DNA of 64,000 nucleotides from Bacteroidota bacterium (GTDB lineage Bacteria > Bacteroidota > Bacteroidia > UBA4408): assembly GCA_016718805.1 (NCBI GenBank), contig JADKCP010000011.1:186001-250000 (forward strand), read 5' to 3'. The notes under the pieces were generated by a model. The model did not search any database. It worked only from the letters and a program-made list of their open reading frames with translations, and had not been told where the DNA came from. The translations under genes and the position numbers were made by a program. Numbering within the stretch: position 1 is the stretch's first letter; the number at the start of each line of letters is the position of its first letter. Positions 8,352-16,930 of the stretch are shown one piece after another.

Positions 8352-9779
8352 ATGAACACTAAGTTTTTTTTCACACTTCTTCTGCTTGTTTATTTGTCTA
8401 GTTGTGCATCTCCCGGACAAAAAACTGATCCTACCAAACAAGCTGAAACAGCAAATCAAAATGGCAGCAACAATTACCAAAAGATAGAAAAGGGGAAAAT
8501 AGTAAATCCGGTAATTTGCGGAGCAGACGCGATGCAAAGTTATGCTGCTTATCTTCCTTCCAACTACGATTCCTTGCTCAAATACCCGGTTCTTATAGCG
8601 TTTGATGCACACGCCGGAGGGAGAATTCCTGTTGAACTTTACCATTTACTTGCAGAGAAATATGGATACATTATAGTCGGATCCAACAATTCAAAAAACG
8701 GTTTAGATGCTGCAAGTCTTACTAGTATTGCCAATACATTTATATCCGATATAAAACAACGATTTGCTATTGACGAACGAAGGATGTATGTATGCGGATT
8801 TTCAGGTGGAGCTCGCGTTGCAGCAAGTGTTGCTCAACAAGGAGGTATTGCAGGTTTAGCTTCCTGTTCGGCTGGTTTTGAACCAATGGGAAGTATGTCG
8901 TTTAATTTTATTGGCTTTGCAGGAAATGAAGATTTTAATTCGAATGAAATGATTGAGTTAACGAAGAAACTGGACATGACCAATATCCAACATCAGTTAA
9001 TATTATTCAATGGAAAACACGAATGGCCCATCGCAGAAGTATTTGAAGATGCCTTTATATGGTTTGAATTTTCAGCTATGAAAGACAAATTAATTCCCAC
9101 AAACAGTGAATTAGTGAAAAAATATTTAACAAAAGCAGAAGCAATTGTTGAGAAATTTAAACAAAGCAAAAATTATTATGAAGCCTATACAGAAGCTGAT
9201 AAAACAGGAAATTTTGTTTATGGCCTCATTGATTGTAACAGCATCTTAGCAACGCGTACTCAACTCGAAAGTATGCCTGAATTAAAACGCATATTCCTTG
9301 AAAAAAGCACTATCGAAAAAAGAGAACGTGAAGTGCAAAATTTTTATCGACAAGCATTACAAGAGCGTGATATAGCTTGGTGGAACACTGAAATTAAATC
9401 GCTACTAGAACAAACGCGAAATAAAAATTTACCCAATGAAGAGCGAAGAATGTTAAAACGAAGTGTAAGTTTTTTAAGCTTACTTTTTTACATGGCTTCA
9501 AATTCAACAGTCAATCAAAATCAATTGCAGCAAGCCATTGGCTATTTACACTTGTATGAACAAGTTGATCCAGAAAATACTGAAGTGTACTATTTGCAAG
9601 CAAGGGTAGCAGCAAAAAACAAAGATGCTTCTAACTCAATTTCATTGCTTCTAAAAGCAATTGATTTGGGGTTTACAGACAATGCTAGGGTACAAAACGA
9701 AACTGATTTTTCATTTCTGCAAAATGAATCAGCCATGCAGGAATTGCTAACAAAAATGTCTACAAATCAGCAGAAATAG
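8352..9779 (+). CDS. Lipoprotein with alpha/beta-hydrolase-like and TPR-like regions
   Basis: 475 residues. N-terminal lipobox LSSC places the lipidated Cys at residue 18. Residues about 60-245 look like an alpha/beta hydrolase: YPVLIAFDAHAGG, then MYVCGFSGGARVAAS (GFSGG nucleophile elbow), and a late NGKHEWP that could supply the catalytic histidine. Residues about 255-475 are helical, ending with a TPR-like block (LHLYEQVDPENTEVYYLQARVAAKNKDASNSISLLLKAIDLG). Such hydrolase domains resemble exported esterase/polyhydroxybutyrate depolymerase-like proteins, but no substrate can be assigned. It stands alone, converging on the VWA protein gene. Confidence 0.75.
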   Translation: MNTKFFFTLLLLVYLSSCASPGQKTDPTKQAETANQNGSNNYQKIEKGKIVNPVICGADAMQSYAAYLPSNYDSLLKYPVLIAFDAHAGGRIPVELYHLLAEKYGYIIVGSNNSKNGLDAASLTSIANTFISDIKQRFAIDERRMYVCGFSGGARVAASVAQQGGIAGLASCSAGFEPMGSMSFNFIGFAGNEDFNSNEMIELTKKLDMTNIQHQLILFNGKHEWPIAEVFEDAFIWFEFSAMKDKLIPTNSELVKKYLTKAEAIVEKFKQSKNYYEAYTEADKTGNFVYGLIDCNSILATRTQLESMPELKRIFLEKSTIEKREREVQNFYRQALQERDIAWWNTEIKSLLEQTRNKNLPNEERRMLKRSVSFLSLLFYMASNSTVNQNQLQQAIGYLHLYEQVDPENTEVYYLQARVAAKNKDASNSISLLLKAIDLGFTDNARVQNETDFSFLQNESAMQELLTKMSTNQQK

Positions 9780-9785
9780 GTTAAG

Positions 9786-9815
9786 TAGGAAATGAATTTT
9801 AAAATTTCGTTCCTA
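9786..9815. terminator. Possible bidirectional hairpin between convergent genes
   Basis: TAGGAA and TTCCTA arms enclose an A/T-rich inner palindrome in the 33-bp gap between the stops at 9779 (plus) and 9813 (minus). There is no long U tract. The position is right for a shared terminator. Confidence 0.35.
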
Positions 9816-11903
9816 ATATCCTCCGTTTCGTTTGCGTAAAAACCATTCTAAACTGAGCAATGAAATCACTAAAAAGAAAACCCATTTGAGGTGAATTAAT
9901 TCTTTAAATTTAATTTCAGTGTAAGATACTGGTTTGATTTGTTCGTGTTGCAATAGCTGATTTTGCAAAGAATCTATTTGTGCAGGGAAATACATTTTAC
10001 CAGCATGTTTAGCAGCTAAATTATACATAAGTTGATGATCGGCTGTGGTATTTATAGCTTCAATTACCAATGGACTTACTGTAAAAGTTCCTCTTTGTGT
10101 CATCGTTTTTTCGCCCACTTTTACTTTCGCCTCATAAGTATAATCTCCGGCAGGAAAGGACGCGATACTTAGATGATAAGAAGTAGAAGACGGGCTAAAC
10201 AAGAATGGGAAGCGCTTCTTTTCAGAATTTATTATTTCGAGATGCACTTCAGGCTGGTTAATAAGTTCATAACTTTCATTGTATACTTCTGCATCAAATT
10301 CCAACTGTTCGTTTTCAAATAAATGGTGCTTGGTAAATACACGAAATAAACTCTTGTCGACTTTCACCGATAGGTATTGTACAGTTTTGTGCAGTAGTTC
10401 CTGAAAAACCTGGTGTGAGTGATTCTGCTCATAATCGGCCAAACGCCATCGCCAAATACCTTCACCTGTTAAAATTCCAATTTTGCGTGAAGAAATATCA
10501 TTAAAAAGTAGTAGCGGAAAATCACTACTTACCGCACCAATTTTTTGTTTCAGTAATACCGTTGAAGAATTACTGCTTTTATAGTTTCCATAAGGTGCCA
10601 ACAAAGGGGGCATTTGCGAAATAAATGAACGGGTTTTCTCACTTAATGTAAACAACGAAAAATTTTCAGCAGGCAAAGCTTCAACTTCATTTGGATTGCC
10701 GCGACTTTCTATCACCGATAAGCCCATGTTAAGTGAGGTAAATGCCGGAATATTGCTTTCATTTCCGAGTATAAAAAATAATGGGACCTGTTCAGCTGTA
10801 ATCAGTTGATTGAGTTTGGAAAAAGGTACCGATACATTCGGCAATTGGTGCAATATAACTAGGTTGTAACCTGAGGTAGAACCTGAAAAATCTGAAGCAT
10901 ATACAACATCTAATTCATAGTTTTCGTTCGACTCAATTGCTTGCTTGATTGCTGCAATATCAGGATGGGGTGCTGCAGCAAGTAAAAGTACTTTTTCTTT
11001 TCCATCGAGCACTTCAATAAAAACTTCTTGCACATTATTGTGATACGTAAGTTCGCCTTGAGATGCAGCAATTTTAACCGTGTAACGTTGTATTCCTTTA
11101 GCTTTAGCACTAAGTTGTACCGGAATTGTTTTCGAAAAATTGTTACCCGTAAAGACCACCGGTTGATTAAGTAAAATTTCGTCCTTGTTTTGAATGGTTA
11201 ACTGGGCAGACTTTCCAGCAAAATGATGTGCTTCAAGTGTAATTTCAAGTGGAAAGGTATTTCCGAAAAATGCCATTCGGTTATGCCGTACTTTGCTAAT
11301 TAGCACATCTTTTTTAATGGTAGTATCGCCCAATGCAACAGTATACACTGGAACTTTAAACGATTTTGCCACATTAACAGGGTCTTCGCCTTTATTGAAT
11401 ATACCATCAGAACAAATAACCAAAGCGCCTAAATTTCGATTCGAATAACGGGTGTCGATTTCATTAAAAAGTGCCGCAATATCGGTTTGACCTTCTGTGA
11501 ACTTAATTTCCGGATTATCGGAAATTTTATCACCAAAAGTAAGTGAATGAACTTCATATTTAGTGCTTAATTTTTCAATCAAACGCTTGATGGAAGCGAG
11601 GTATTCGGATTTGTAAAACGCTGAGTCTTTTCCTATGATTATTGATTTTGAATTGTCTTGTGCTACAACAACAATAGGCTTTTCAACTTCACGAAATGCA
11701 GTTTTTAATAAAGGTGATAATAACAGAAAAGCTAAAATAGTTACTACGAAAAAGCGAATTGCGGCTAGAAAGAACTTAAGTGAGGGCTTTACATCAGGAA
11801 GGTTGTTCTCCTTGTAATACAAAACAGAAGCGTATAACAGTCCTGCTAAAATACAAAACAGCAAAAACCAAAAAGGTAACTCAGTGACCAAACTAAAATT
11901 CAT
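9813..11903 (-). CDS. Membrane protein with extracytoplasmic VWA domain
   Basis: 696 residues. Two N-terminal membrane segments (about 10-30 and 40-65) precede a von Willebrand A domain starting VVVAQDNSKSI, whose DNSKS fits the DxSxS metal-binding motif. A long beta-rich middle and a C-terminal membrane anchor (KWVFFLVISLLSLEWFLRKR) follow. This is the layout of Bacteroidota BatA/glutamine-amidotransferase-like VWA membrane proteins, with most of the chain in the periplasm. Function unknown. No bat-type partners or MoxR ATPase gene are adjacent. Confidence 0.75.
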   Translation of the reverse strand: MNFSLVTELPFWFLLFCILAGLLYASVLYYKENNLPDVKPSLKFFLAAIRFFVVTILAFLLLSPLLKTAFREVEKPIVVVAQDNSKSIIIGKDSAFYKSEYLASIKRLIEKLSTKYEVHSLTFGDKISDNPEIKFTEGQTDIAALFNEIDTRYSNRNLGALVICSDGIFNKGEDPVNVAKSFKVPVYTVALGDTTIKKDVLISKVRHNRMAFFGNTFPLEITLEAHHFAGKSAQLTIQNKDEILLNQPVVFTGNNFSKTIPVQLSAKAKGIQRYTVKIAASQGELTYHNNVQEVFIEVLDGKEKVLLLAAAPHPDIAAIKQAIESNENYELDVVYASDFSGSTSGYNLVILHQLPNVSVPFSKLNQLITAEQVPLFFILGNESNIPAFTSLNMGLSVIESRGNPNEVEALPAENFSLFTLSEKTRSFISQMPPLLAPYGNYKSSNSSTVLLKQKIGAVSSDFPLLLFNDISSRKIGILTGEGIWRWRLADYEQNHSHQVFQELLHKTVQYLSVKVDKSLFRVFTKHHLFENEQLEFDAEVYNESYELINQPEVHLEIINSEKKRFPFLFSPSSTSYHLSIASFPAGDYTYEAKVKVGEKTMTQRGTFTVSPLVIEAINTTADHQLMYNLAAKHAGKMYFPAQIDSLQNQLLQHEQIKPVSYTEIKFKELIHLKWVFFLVISLLSLEWFLRKRNGGY

Positions 11904-12060
11904 TATTATACTGGCTTATTTTACTGTGTAAAGGTCCTGATTCAAATGCAAAATCAAGTATTGTTAAACAATGCTTCATACTATGCTAGTGCTGAAAAAA
12001 TAGTGAAATTCTCAACCTGTCATACAAGTTTCAATAGCTGAAAATTTCAACGAAGGAAGT

Positions 12061-12807
12061 TTAGGTCAACATTCCACCGCAAACGTTTATAGTTTGTCCG
12101 GTAATGTATGAACTCATATCCGAAGCTAAAAAAACGGCAAGGTTCGCAACATCGTTCACATGTCCACCACGTTTCAATGGAATAGCATCGCGCCATCCTT
12201 GAACAGTTTTAGCATCCAGTACATCGGTCATTTCGGTTTCAATAAAACCCGGGGCGATGCTATTGCAGCGTATATTTCGAGAACCTAATTCAAGGGCAAT
12301 TGATTTTGAGAAACCCAAAATACCTGCTTTTGAAGCCGCATAATTTGATTGGCCTGCATTTCCTTTTACTCCAACCACAGAACTCATGTTTATGATAGAG
12401 CCCGAACGCTGTTTCAACATAGGTCTCTGCACAGCTTTGGTAATATTAAAAACCGATTTTAAATTGGTACGTACTACTTCGTCAAAATTTTCCTCGCTCA
12501 TGCGCATTAACAATCCATCACGTGTAATTCCGGCATTGTTAACTACTGCATCAATGGTTGTAAAATCGGCTAACACTGCATTAATTAATTCCTCGGCAGC
12601 TTTAAAATCGGCAGCATCCGATTGGTATCCTTTTGCCTTAATACCATAGGCAGCAAGTTCGGCTTCAAGCGCCTTTCCCTTTTCAATAGAACTCAAAAAT
12701 GTAAATGCGACATTCGCTCCATTTTCGGCAAATTTAAGAGCAACTGCTCTGCCAATACCACGCGATGCTCCGGTAATTAAGGCTGTTTTTCCCTCAAGTA
12801 ATTTCAT
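12061..12807 (-). CDS. fabG: 3-oxoacyl-[acyl-carrier-protein] reductase
   Basis: Short-chain dehydrogenase of 248 residues that reduces 3-oxoacyl-ACP with NADPH in fatty acid elongation. The cofactor motif TGASRGIGRAVA is at the N-terminus, VNNAGITRDGLLMRM follows, and the Ser-Tyr-Lys catalytic set lies in NMSSVVGVKGNAGQSNYAASKAG. The C-terminal ITGQTINVCGGM is typical of FabG. It stands alone, with its own promoter box at 12831-12838. A divergent SDR with another substrate is possible, but the match to FabG is very good. Confidence 0.93.
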   Translation of the reverse strand: MKLLEGKTALITGASRGIGRAVALKFAENGANVAFTFLSSIEKGKALEAELAAYGIKAKGYQSDAADFKAAEELINAVLADFTTIDAVVNNAGITRDGLLMRMSEENFDEVVRTNLKSVFNITKAVQRPMLKQRSGSIINMSSVVGVKGNAGQSNYAASKAGILGFSKSIALELGSRNIRCNSIAPGFIETEMTDVLDAKTVQGWRDAIPLKRGGHVNDVANLAVFLASDMSSYITGQTINVCGGMLT

Positions 12808-12830
12808 ATGATTGAATAAAAATTGGATTT

Positions 12831-12838
12831 CAAAGATA
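12831..12838 (-). promoter_or_regulatory. -7 promoter box of fabG
   Basis: On the minus strand this reads TATCTTTG, a full match to TAnnTTTG, 24 bp upstream of ATG 12807. The same octamer lies at a similar distance upstream of yidC and prfC in this window, which supports it. Confidence 0.55.
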
Positions 12839-12897
12839 ACAGAAAATTAACACAGAAAAGGTGTTAAAGAATGTTGTAAAATTTTGCCTATAAAAAT

Positions 12898-13224
12898 TTA
12901 CTCAGCAACAGAAATAGAATCACTGTTCGACTTATCCAAAATCAAAAAAATGTCTTCATTGTCGCGCTTCATCAGGTATTTTTCGCGAGCAAATTTTTCT
13001 AAACTTTGCGCATTCGTTTTAAGCTCGTTAATGGCTTCTTGATTTTTTTTTATTTCGTCAGCATAGTACTTTTTGTCCTTCTCGAGTTTTGCTAAAGCCT
13101 GACGTGCATTGTACTGAGTAATTAGATCGTATTTATCAAAAAATGAAATCCACACCAAAACTCCCAAGCCGGCAATTATGTACTTGTTTTTGAGATAAGG
13201 AAGAATTGGTCGTAATTTTTTCAT
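12898..13224 (-). CDS. Septum formation initiator (DivIC/FtsB-like) protein
   Basis: 107 residues from ATG 13224; an upstream in-frame ATG at 13242 would add six residues. It has a single N-terminal membrane segment (YIIAGLGVLVWISFF), then a coiled coil (ARQALAKLEKDKKYYADEIKKNQEAINELK), then the conserved FAREKYLMKRDNEDIFLI, which matches the small bitopic division proteins FtsB/DivIC that link FtsL and FtsQ in the divisome. Short and low in sequence information, but the topology and the YLMKRDNED motif are characteristic. Confidence 0.82.
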   Translation of the reverse strand: MKKLRPILPYLKNKYIIAGLGVLVWISFFDKYDLITQYNARQALAKLEKDKKYYADEIKKNQEAINELKTNAQSLEKFAREKYLMKRDNEDIFLILDKSNSDSISVAE

Positions 13225-13404
13225 CACAACAAAAATACTCATGAAGAAGCTTTAAGTTGTTATAAAATGAATTTTCAATTAACAGTATAATGTTAAGAAA
13301 CAAAAGTTAAACAACAGCATGAACAATCCTTGATTACAAAACAATAGGTAATTCAACTTTATAAAGTAGATGCAATCAAAATAAAATTAATAGCATTTAG
13401 TTTT

Positions 13405-13412
13405 TAGTTTTG
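13405..13412 (+). promoter_or_regulatory. Candidate -7 box of the FKBP operon
   Basis: TAGTTTTG fits TAnnTTTG and lies 18 bp before ATG 13431, the first gene of the FKBP run. Confidence 0.42.
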
Positions 13413-13430
13413 TGCTCAACAATTAGTGAA

Positions 13431-13955
13431 ATGAAACACAAAATTTTACTGCTTATCTCTTGCTTTTTTATTGCATGTCAATCGGGTTCACAAAAAGAAA
13501 ACCATGCTAAAATAAGGAACTCCGAAATGAAGGAGCCATTGCTACATGCCAACAAAGGATTGGTAAATAAAGAAAGTGCCGAGATAGAAGCATACATCAG
13601 TCGCCGACAATGGAAGATGGAGCCTACCGGAAGTGGATTGCGCTATTTAATTTACAAAAGTGGAAACGGACCTTTGGCAGAAGCCGGTAAATACGCTTAT
13701 ATTAACTACAAGATTTCATTGTTAAATGGGAATGAGTGCTATAGATCGAAGGATAAACCGGAGCGCTTTTTAATTGATCAAGATAATGTTGAAAGTGGTT
13801 TACATGAAGGTATTAAACTACTACATGTAGGAGATAAAGCAATACTCATATTGCCTCCACATCTTGCGCATGGACTTATTGGAGACCAGGAAAAAATCCC
13901 TCCCTTATCAACTATCATTTACGATATTGAATTAGTTGACATTAAACAACAATGA
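13431..13955 (+). CDS. GldI-like FKBP-type peptidyl-prolyl isomerase lipoprotein
   Basis: 174 residues from ATG 13431; an in-frame TTG at 13410 overlaps the promoter box and is rejected. The lipobox FIAC gives a lipidated Cys at residue 16. One FKBP domain occupies the C-terminal half: SGLRYLIYKSGNG, YAYINYKISLLNG, and GLHEGIKLLHVGDKAILILPPHLAHG. Length, lipidation and spacing resemble GldI, the FKBP lipoprotein of Flavobacterium gliding/T9SS, but the match is family-level. The FKBP catalytic pocket looks divergent, so activity is uncertain. First of four FKBP genes; its stop overlaps the next start by 4 bp (ATGA). Confidence 0.78.
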   Translation: MKHKILLLISCFFIACQSGSQKENHAKIRNSEMKEPLLHANKGLVNKESAEIEAYISRRQWKMEPTGSGLRYLIYKSGNGPLAEAGKYAYINYKISLLNGNECYRSKDKPERFLIDQDNVESGLHEGIKLLHVGDKAILILPPHLAHGLIGDQEKIPPLSTIIYDIELVDIKQQ

Positions 13956-14857
13956 TAGCAAATCGAAAACTTAGCATTTTACTTTTTACAATATCTTTTT
14001 TTGTAGCATGTAAGTTTGAAAAACAAAATTCGATATATCCGGGATATAGCAAAACAGACAGTGGTTTGTACTATCACCGTTATACCATAGGTGAAGGCAA
14101 AAACTACCCTGAACATGGCGATTTTTTGGAATTACAACTTCTCTTCTTTTTGGATACTGTGCCTTTACAACTGCATATTTTCAAAAACGAATATCAATCG
14201 GATACCCTGACTTTTGATTCACTTCAAACGCATTATCAATTGTATGAGGCACTGGAATTGTTGTGTGTTGGCGATAGCTGTTCCTTTATATGTTCAACCG
14301 CTCAATTGCTCGACACATCAAAATATACAGGCATTGCTACACTTTTAAAAAAGGACAGTTTTATTCGTATAGAAGCCAAATTACTAAAATTAAAATCTTT
14401 TAAGGAGCGACAAGAGGAGCTAAAATCCTACACATTGTGGTGCAGTAATATGTTAACAAATGAATTATCGCAACTGCAAAAATACCTCGATACAACTGCT
14501 TTGCCTTTTCCTAAAAATCCTGATGAAAATGGGATGTACTTTTACATCGAACGAAGTGGGAAAGGAAAAATTTGCAAAAGAGGCGACAATATTAGCATTC
14601 GTTACAAAGGAAAGTTTTTGAATGGAACTATTTTCGATGACAATACTTTGCAACAAGAGGCACTTAACTTTAATTTGGGTGAATCGGGTCAAGTGATTAA
14701 AGGCATTGAACTGGCACTTTATAAAATGCACGAAGGTGATAAGGCAATTTTGCTCCTCCCCTCCGCCTTAGCCTTTGGCAGCAAGGGCGATGCGGGTGGT
14801 ATTGTGAGTCCGTTTAAAACTGTTACTTTTGCGCTCGAAATTTTAAAAATCAATTAA
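13952..14857 (+). CDS. FKBP-type peptidyl-prolyl isomerase lipoprotein (two domains, first degenerate)
   Basis: 301 residues with lipobox FFVAC. The N-terminal half opens with YPGYSKTDSGLYYHRYTIGEG and keeps an FKBP-like layout, but its core has diverged. After a linker of helices (KERQEELKSYTLWCSNMLTNELSQLQKYL) a second FKBP domain follows: GDNISIRYKGKFLNGTIFDDN, VIKGIELALYKMHEGDKAILLLPSALAFG. The N-terminal YPGY-x-x-T-x-SGL block is shared with the next gene, pointing to duplication. The start overlaps the preceding stop (ATGA at 13952-13955). Confidence 0.78.
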   Translation: MIANRKLSILLFTISFFVACKFEKQNSIYPGYSKTDSGLYYHRYTIGEGKNYPEHGDFLELQLLFFLDTVPLQLHIFKNEYQSDTLTFDSLQTHYQLYEALELLCVGDSCSFICSTAQLLDTSKYTGIATLLKKDSFIRIEAKLLKLKSFKERQEELKSYTLWCSNMLTNELSQLQKYLDTTALPFPKNPDENGMYFYIERSGKGKICKRGDNISIRYKGKFLNGTIFDDNTLQQEALNFNLGESGQVIKGIELALYKMHEGDKAILLLPSALAFGSKGDAGGIVSPFKTVTFALEILKIN

Positions 14858-14870
14858 TTTAAACAAGCTA

Positions 14871-15785
14871 ATGAAGAAAAATTTAACAAAAGGAATTGCC
14901 TTTGCAGTTCTGGGTTTCAGTGTGCTGGCAATAACTTTTACCGCTTGCAAGAAATCGAAATACCCTGGTTATGATGAAACCGAAAGCGGGCTTGCCTACA
15001 AGTTTCACAAAAAAGGCGATGGTAAACAAACACCTAAAGAAGGTGATATTATGAGTATGGTAATTGTGTATAAAAACAGTAAAGACTCAGTTATTTTTGA
15101 CTCACGTAAACAAGGTCAACCTATAATGGTTCCTTTACAAAAGCCTAGTTTTAAAGGTGGTATAGAAGAAGGTTTTGCAATGATGAGCGTTGGCGATAGC
15201 GCTAGTTTTGTGGTGAACGCTGATTCTTTTTTTGTGAAGACTTTTAAAATGGAAACTCCAAAATTTGTTGAAAAAGGAAGTGGTATTTATTTCGATTTAA
15301 AGTTGGAAAAAGTTACATTAAAAGCTGACTTTGAAAAAGAACAAAAAGAAAAGCAAGAAGCACAAATGGCTGATATGGAAGCTCGTAAAAATGCTGAATC
15401 AGCGAATCTTGCTAAATATTTAAGCGACAATAAAATTACTGCTACTCCTACTGCTACTGGATTAATATACGTTGAAAATGTAAAAGGTAAAGGAGCTAAG
15501 GCTGAAAAAGGTAAAACTGTTTCTGTTCATTATACCGGAACTTTGCTTGATGGAACAAAATTTGACTCTTCATTTGACCATCCGGATAAAGCGCCTATTG
15601 AGTTTCCATTAGGACAAGGAGCTGTTATTCCGGGTTGGGACGAAGGCATAGCTTTAATGAGTGTTGGAGGAAAAGCAAAATTTATTATTCCATCGTCATT
15701 AGCTTATGGTCCAAGTGGACAAGGACCGGTTATACCTCCATACAGCACACTTATTTTTGAAGTTGAACTGGTAAACATTAAATAA
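14871..15785 (+). CDS. FKBP-type peptidyl-prolyl isomerase lipoprotein
   Basis: 304 residues; signal ends ITFTACKKS, so it is probably lipidated on the Cys. A divergent N-terminal FKBP-like half begins YPGYDETESGLAYKFHKKGDGK. A charged helix (FEKEQKEKQEAQMADMEARKNAESANLAKYL) links it to a well-preserved C-terminal FKBP domain: VSVHYTGTLLDGTKFDSSFD, VIPGWDEGIALMSVGGKAKFIIPSSLAYG, STLIFEVELVNI. The helix-linked double design recalls Mip/FkpA dimeric periplasmic foldases. It sits 13 bp after the previous gene and 2 bp before the next. Confidence 0.87.
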   Translation: MKKNLTKGIAFAVLGFSVLAITFTACKKSKYPGYDETESGLAYKFHKKGDGKQTPKEGDIMSMVIVYKNSKDSVIFDSRKQGQPIMVPLQKPSFKGGIEEGFAMMSVGDSASFVVNADSFFVKTFKMETPKFVEKGSGIYFDLKLEKVTLKADFEKEQKEKQEAQMADMEARKNAESANLAKYLSDNKITATPTATGLIYVENVKGKGAKAEKGKTVSVHYTGTLLDGTKFDSSFDHPDKAPIEFPLGQGAVIPGWDEGIALMSVGGKAKFIIPSSLAYGPSGQGPVIPPYSTLIFEVELVNIK

Positions 15786-15787
15786 CT

Positions 15788-16612
15788 ATGAAAAAATTAA
15801 TCAGCAGTCTGCTTGCGCTTGCAATTATGTGCGGTACAGCAGCAAAAGCTCAATCAAAAAAAGAAACAAAATCAACTGAAATGTCAAAAGACGAAACCGT
15901 TACTACTGCTTCGGGATTAAAAGTATTGGTAACTCAAAAAACCAAAGGTGCTATGCCAAAGGCAGGCGATAAAGTTACTGTGCATTATACAGGTAAACTA
16001 ACTAACGATTCAGTGTTTGATAGCTCAGTTAAACGCGGTCAACCATTTTCGTTTAAACTTGGAGCCGGACAAGTAATTCCTGGTTGGGATGAAGGTATTG
16101 CAATGTTGCATAAAGGCGAAAAAGCTACCTTAACAATTCCATCTGCATTAGGATACGGTGAACGTGGGTATCCGCCAATTATTCCACAAAATGCTACTTT
16201 AGTTTTTGATGTGGAATTGATTGATTTTGTTGAAAGTATTGCTCCTAAACCTTATGATGTTAAAGGAAAAGATACCTTAAAAACTGCTTCCGGTTTGCAA
16301 TACATCATGGTGCAAAAAAATGCTTCAGGTGTTCAGGCTGCAGCCGGAAAAACAGTATCGGTGCATTATACAGGGTACTTAACGGATGGAAAAATGTTTG
16401 ATTCGTCGGTTGAGCGTGGTGAACCAATTAGTTTTGGATTAGGCCAACACCAAGTGATTGCAGGTTGGGATGAAGGAATTGCCTTGTTGAAAACAGGAGA
16501 AAAGGCCCGATTAATTATTCCTTACAACTTAGCTTATGGTGAAGGAGGACAAGGACCAATACCTCCAAAAGCAACTTTGATTTTTGATGTGGAGTTGATG
16601 GATGTGAAATAA
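15788..16612 (+). CDS. Exported tandem FKBP-type peptidyl-prolyl isomerase
   Basis: 274 residues with a cleavable signal peptide (MKKLISSLLALAIMCGTAAKAQS) rather than a lipobox. Two complete FKBP domains follow: the first has VTVHYTGKLTNDSVFDSSV and VIPGWDEGIAMLHKGEKATLTIPSALGYG, the second VSVHYTGYLTDGKMFDSSV and VIAGWDEGIALLKTGEKARLIIPYNLAYG. Conserved Tyr/Asp/Trp positions are present in both, so it is expected to be an active prolyl isomerase/chaperone in the periplasm. It is last in the FKBP run and is followed by a strong terminator. Confidence 0.9.
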   Translation: MKKLISSLLALAIMCGTAAKAQSKKETKSTEMSKDETVTTASGLKVLVTQKTKGAMPKAGDKVTVHYTGKLTNDSVFDSSVKRGQPFSFKLGAGQVIPGWDEGIAMLHKGEKATLTIPSALGYGERGYPPIIPQNATLVFDVELIDFVESIAPKPYDVKGKDTLKTASGLQYIMVQKNASGVQAAAGKTVSVHYTGYLTDGKMFDSSVERGEPISFGLGQHQVIAGWDEGIALLKTGEKARLIIPYNLAYGEGGQGPIPPKATLIFDVELMDVK

Positions 16613-16624
16613 AAAAAACAGATT

Positions 16625-16664
16625 CAAAAAAATCCCAACCGTTAATGCGGTTGGGATTTTTTTT
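16625..16664 (+). terminator. Rho-independent terminator of the FKBP operon
   Basis: AATCCCAACCG (16631-16641) and CGGTTGGGATT (16648-16658) form an 11-bp perfect stem around the six-base loop TTAATG, with an upstream A run and a downstream T run (to 16664). Confidence 0.92.
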
Positions 16665-16930
16665 GCTCGTATGTAGCTTGAATTCATATTTTTTTCCAAC
16701 CAACGGTTATAATACCTACCGGTGAATAGCAATTGAAAGAGTTAGCTTCCAGTATAACCTTAACGATGTGTCCAATTGCAGCAACAGCAAATAGCTAATT
16801 TAATTTTAAGTTAATTTTCAGCACTACCATCTTTGATTCTTGATTATTTATTGCATTTTTACAATACAAGTAATGATTGTAATTAACTAACAGCTTGTAT
16901 AAAATCAAATCCTATTAAGCTAATTATAAA
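16665..16930. other. Intergenic leader of the ECF sigma gene
   Basis: No credible gene. It contains CATCTTTG near 16828, one mismatch from the -7 consensus but about 100 bp from the start codon. An inverted repeat, TTACAAT-N10-ATTGTAA, lies at 16859-16882, about 50 bp before ATG 16931, and could be a regulatory site of the sigma gene. Confidence 0.35.

Noticed and set aside
13230..13237. Minus-strand TATTTTTG as promoter of the DivIC/FtsB-like gene
   Set aside because: It would start the transcript essentially at the ATG (13224); judged a chance match.
16859..16882. TTACAAT-N10-ATTGTAA as a firm sigma-gene operator
   Set aside because: Seven-base arms in AT-rich DNA are expected by chance fairly often; mentioned only within the intergenic note.
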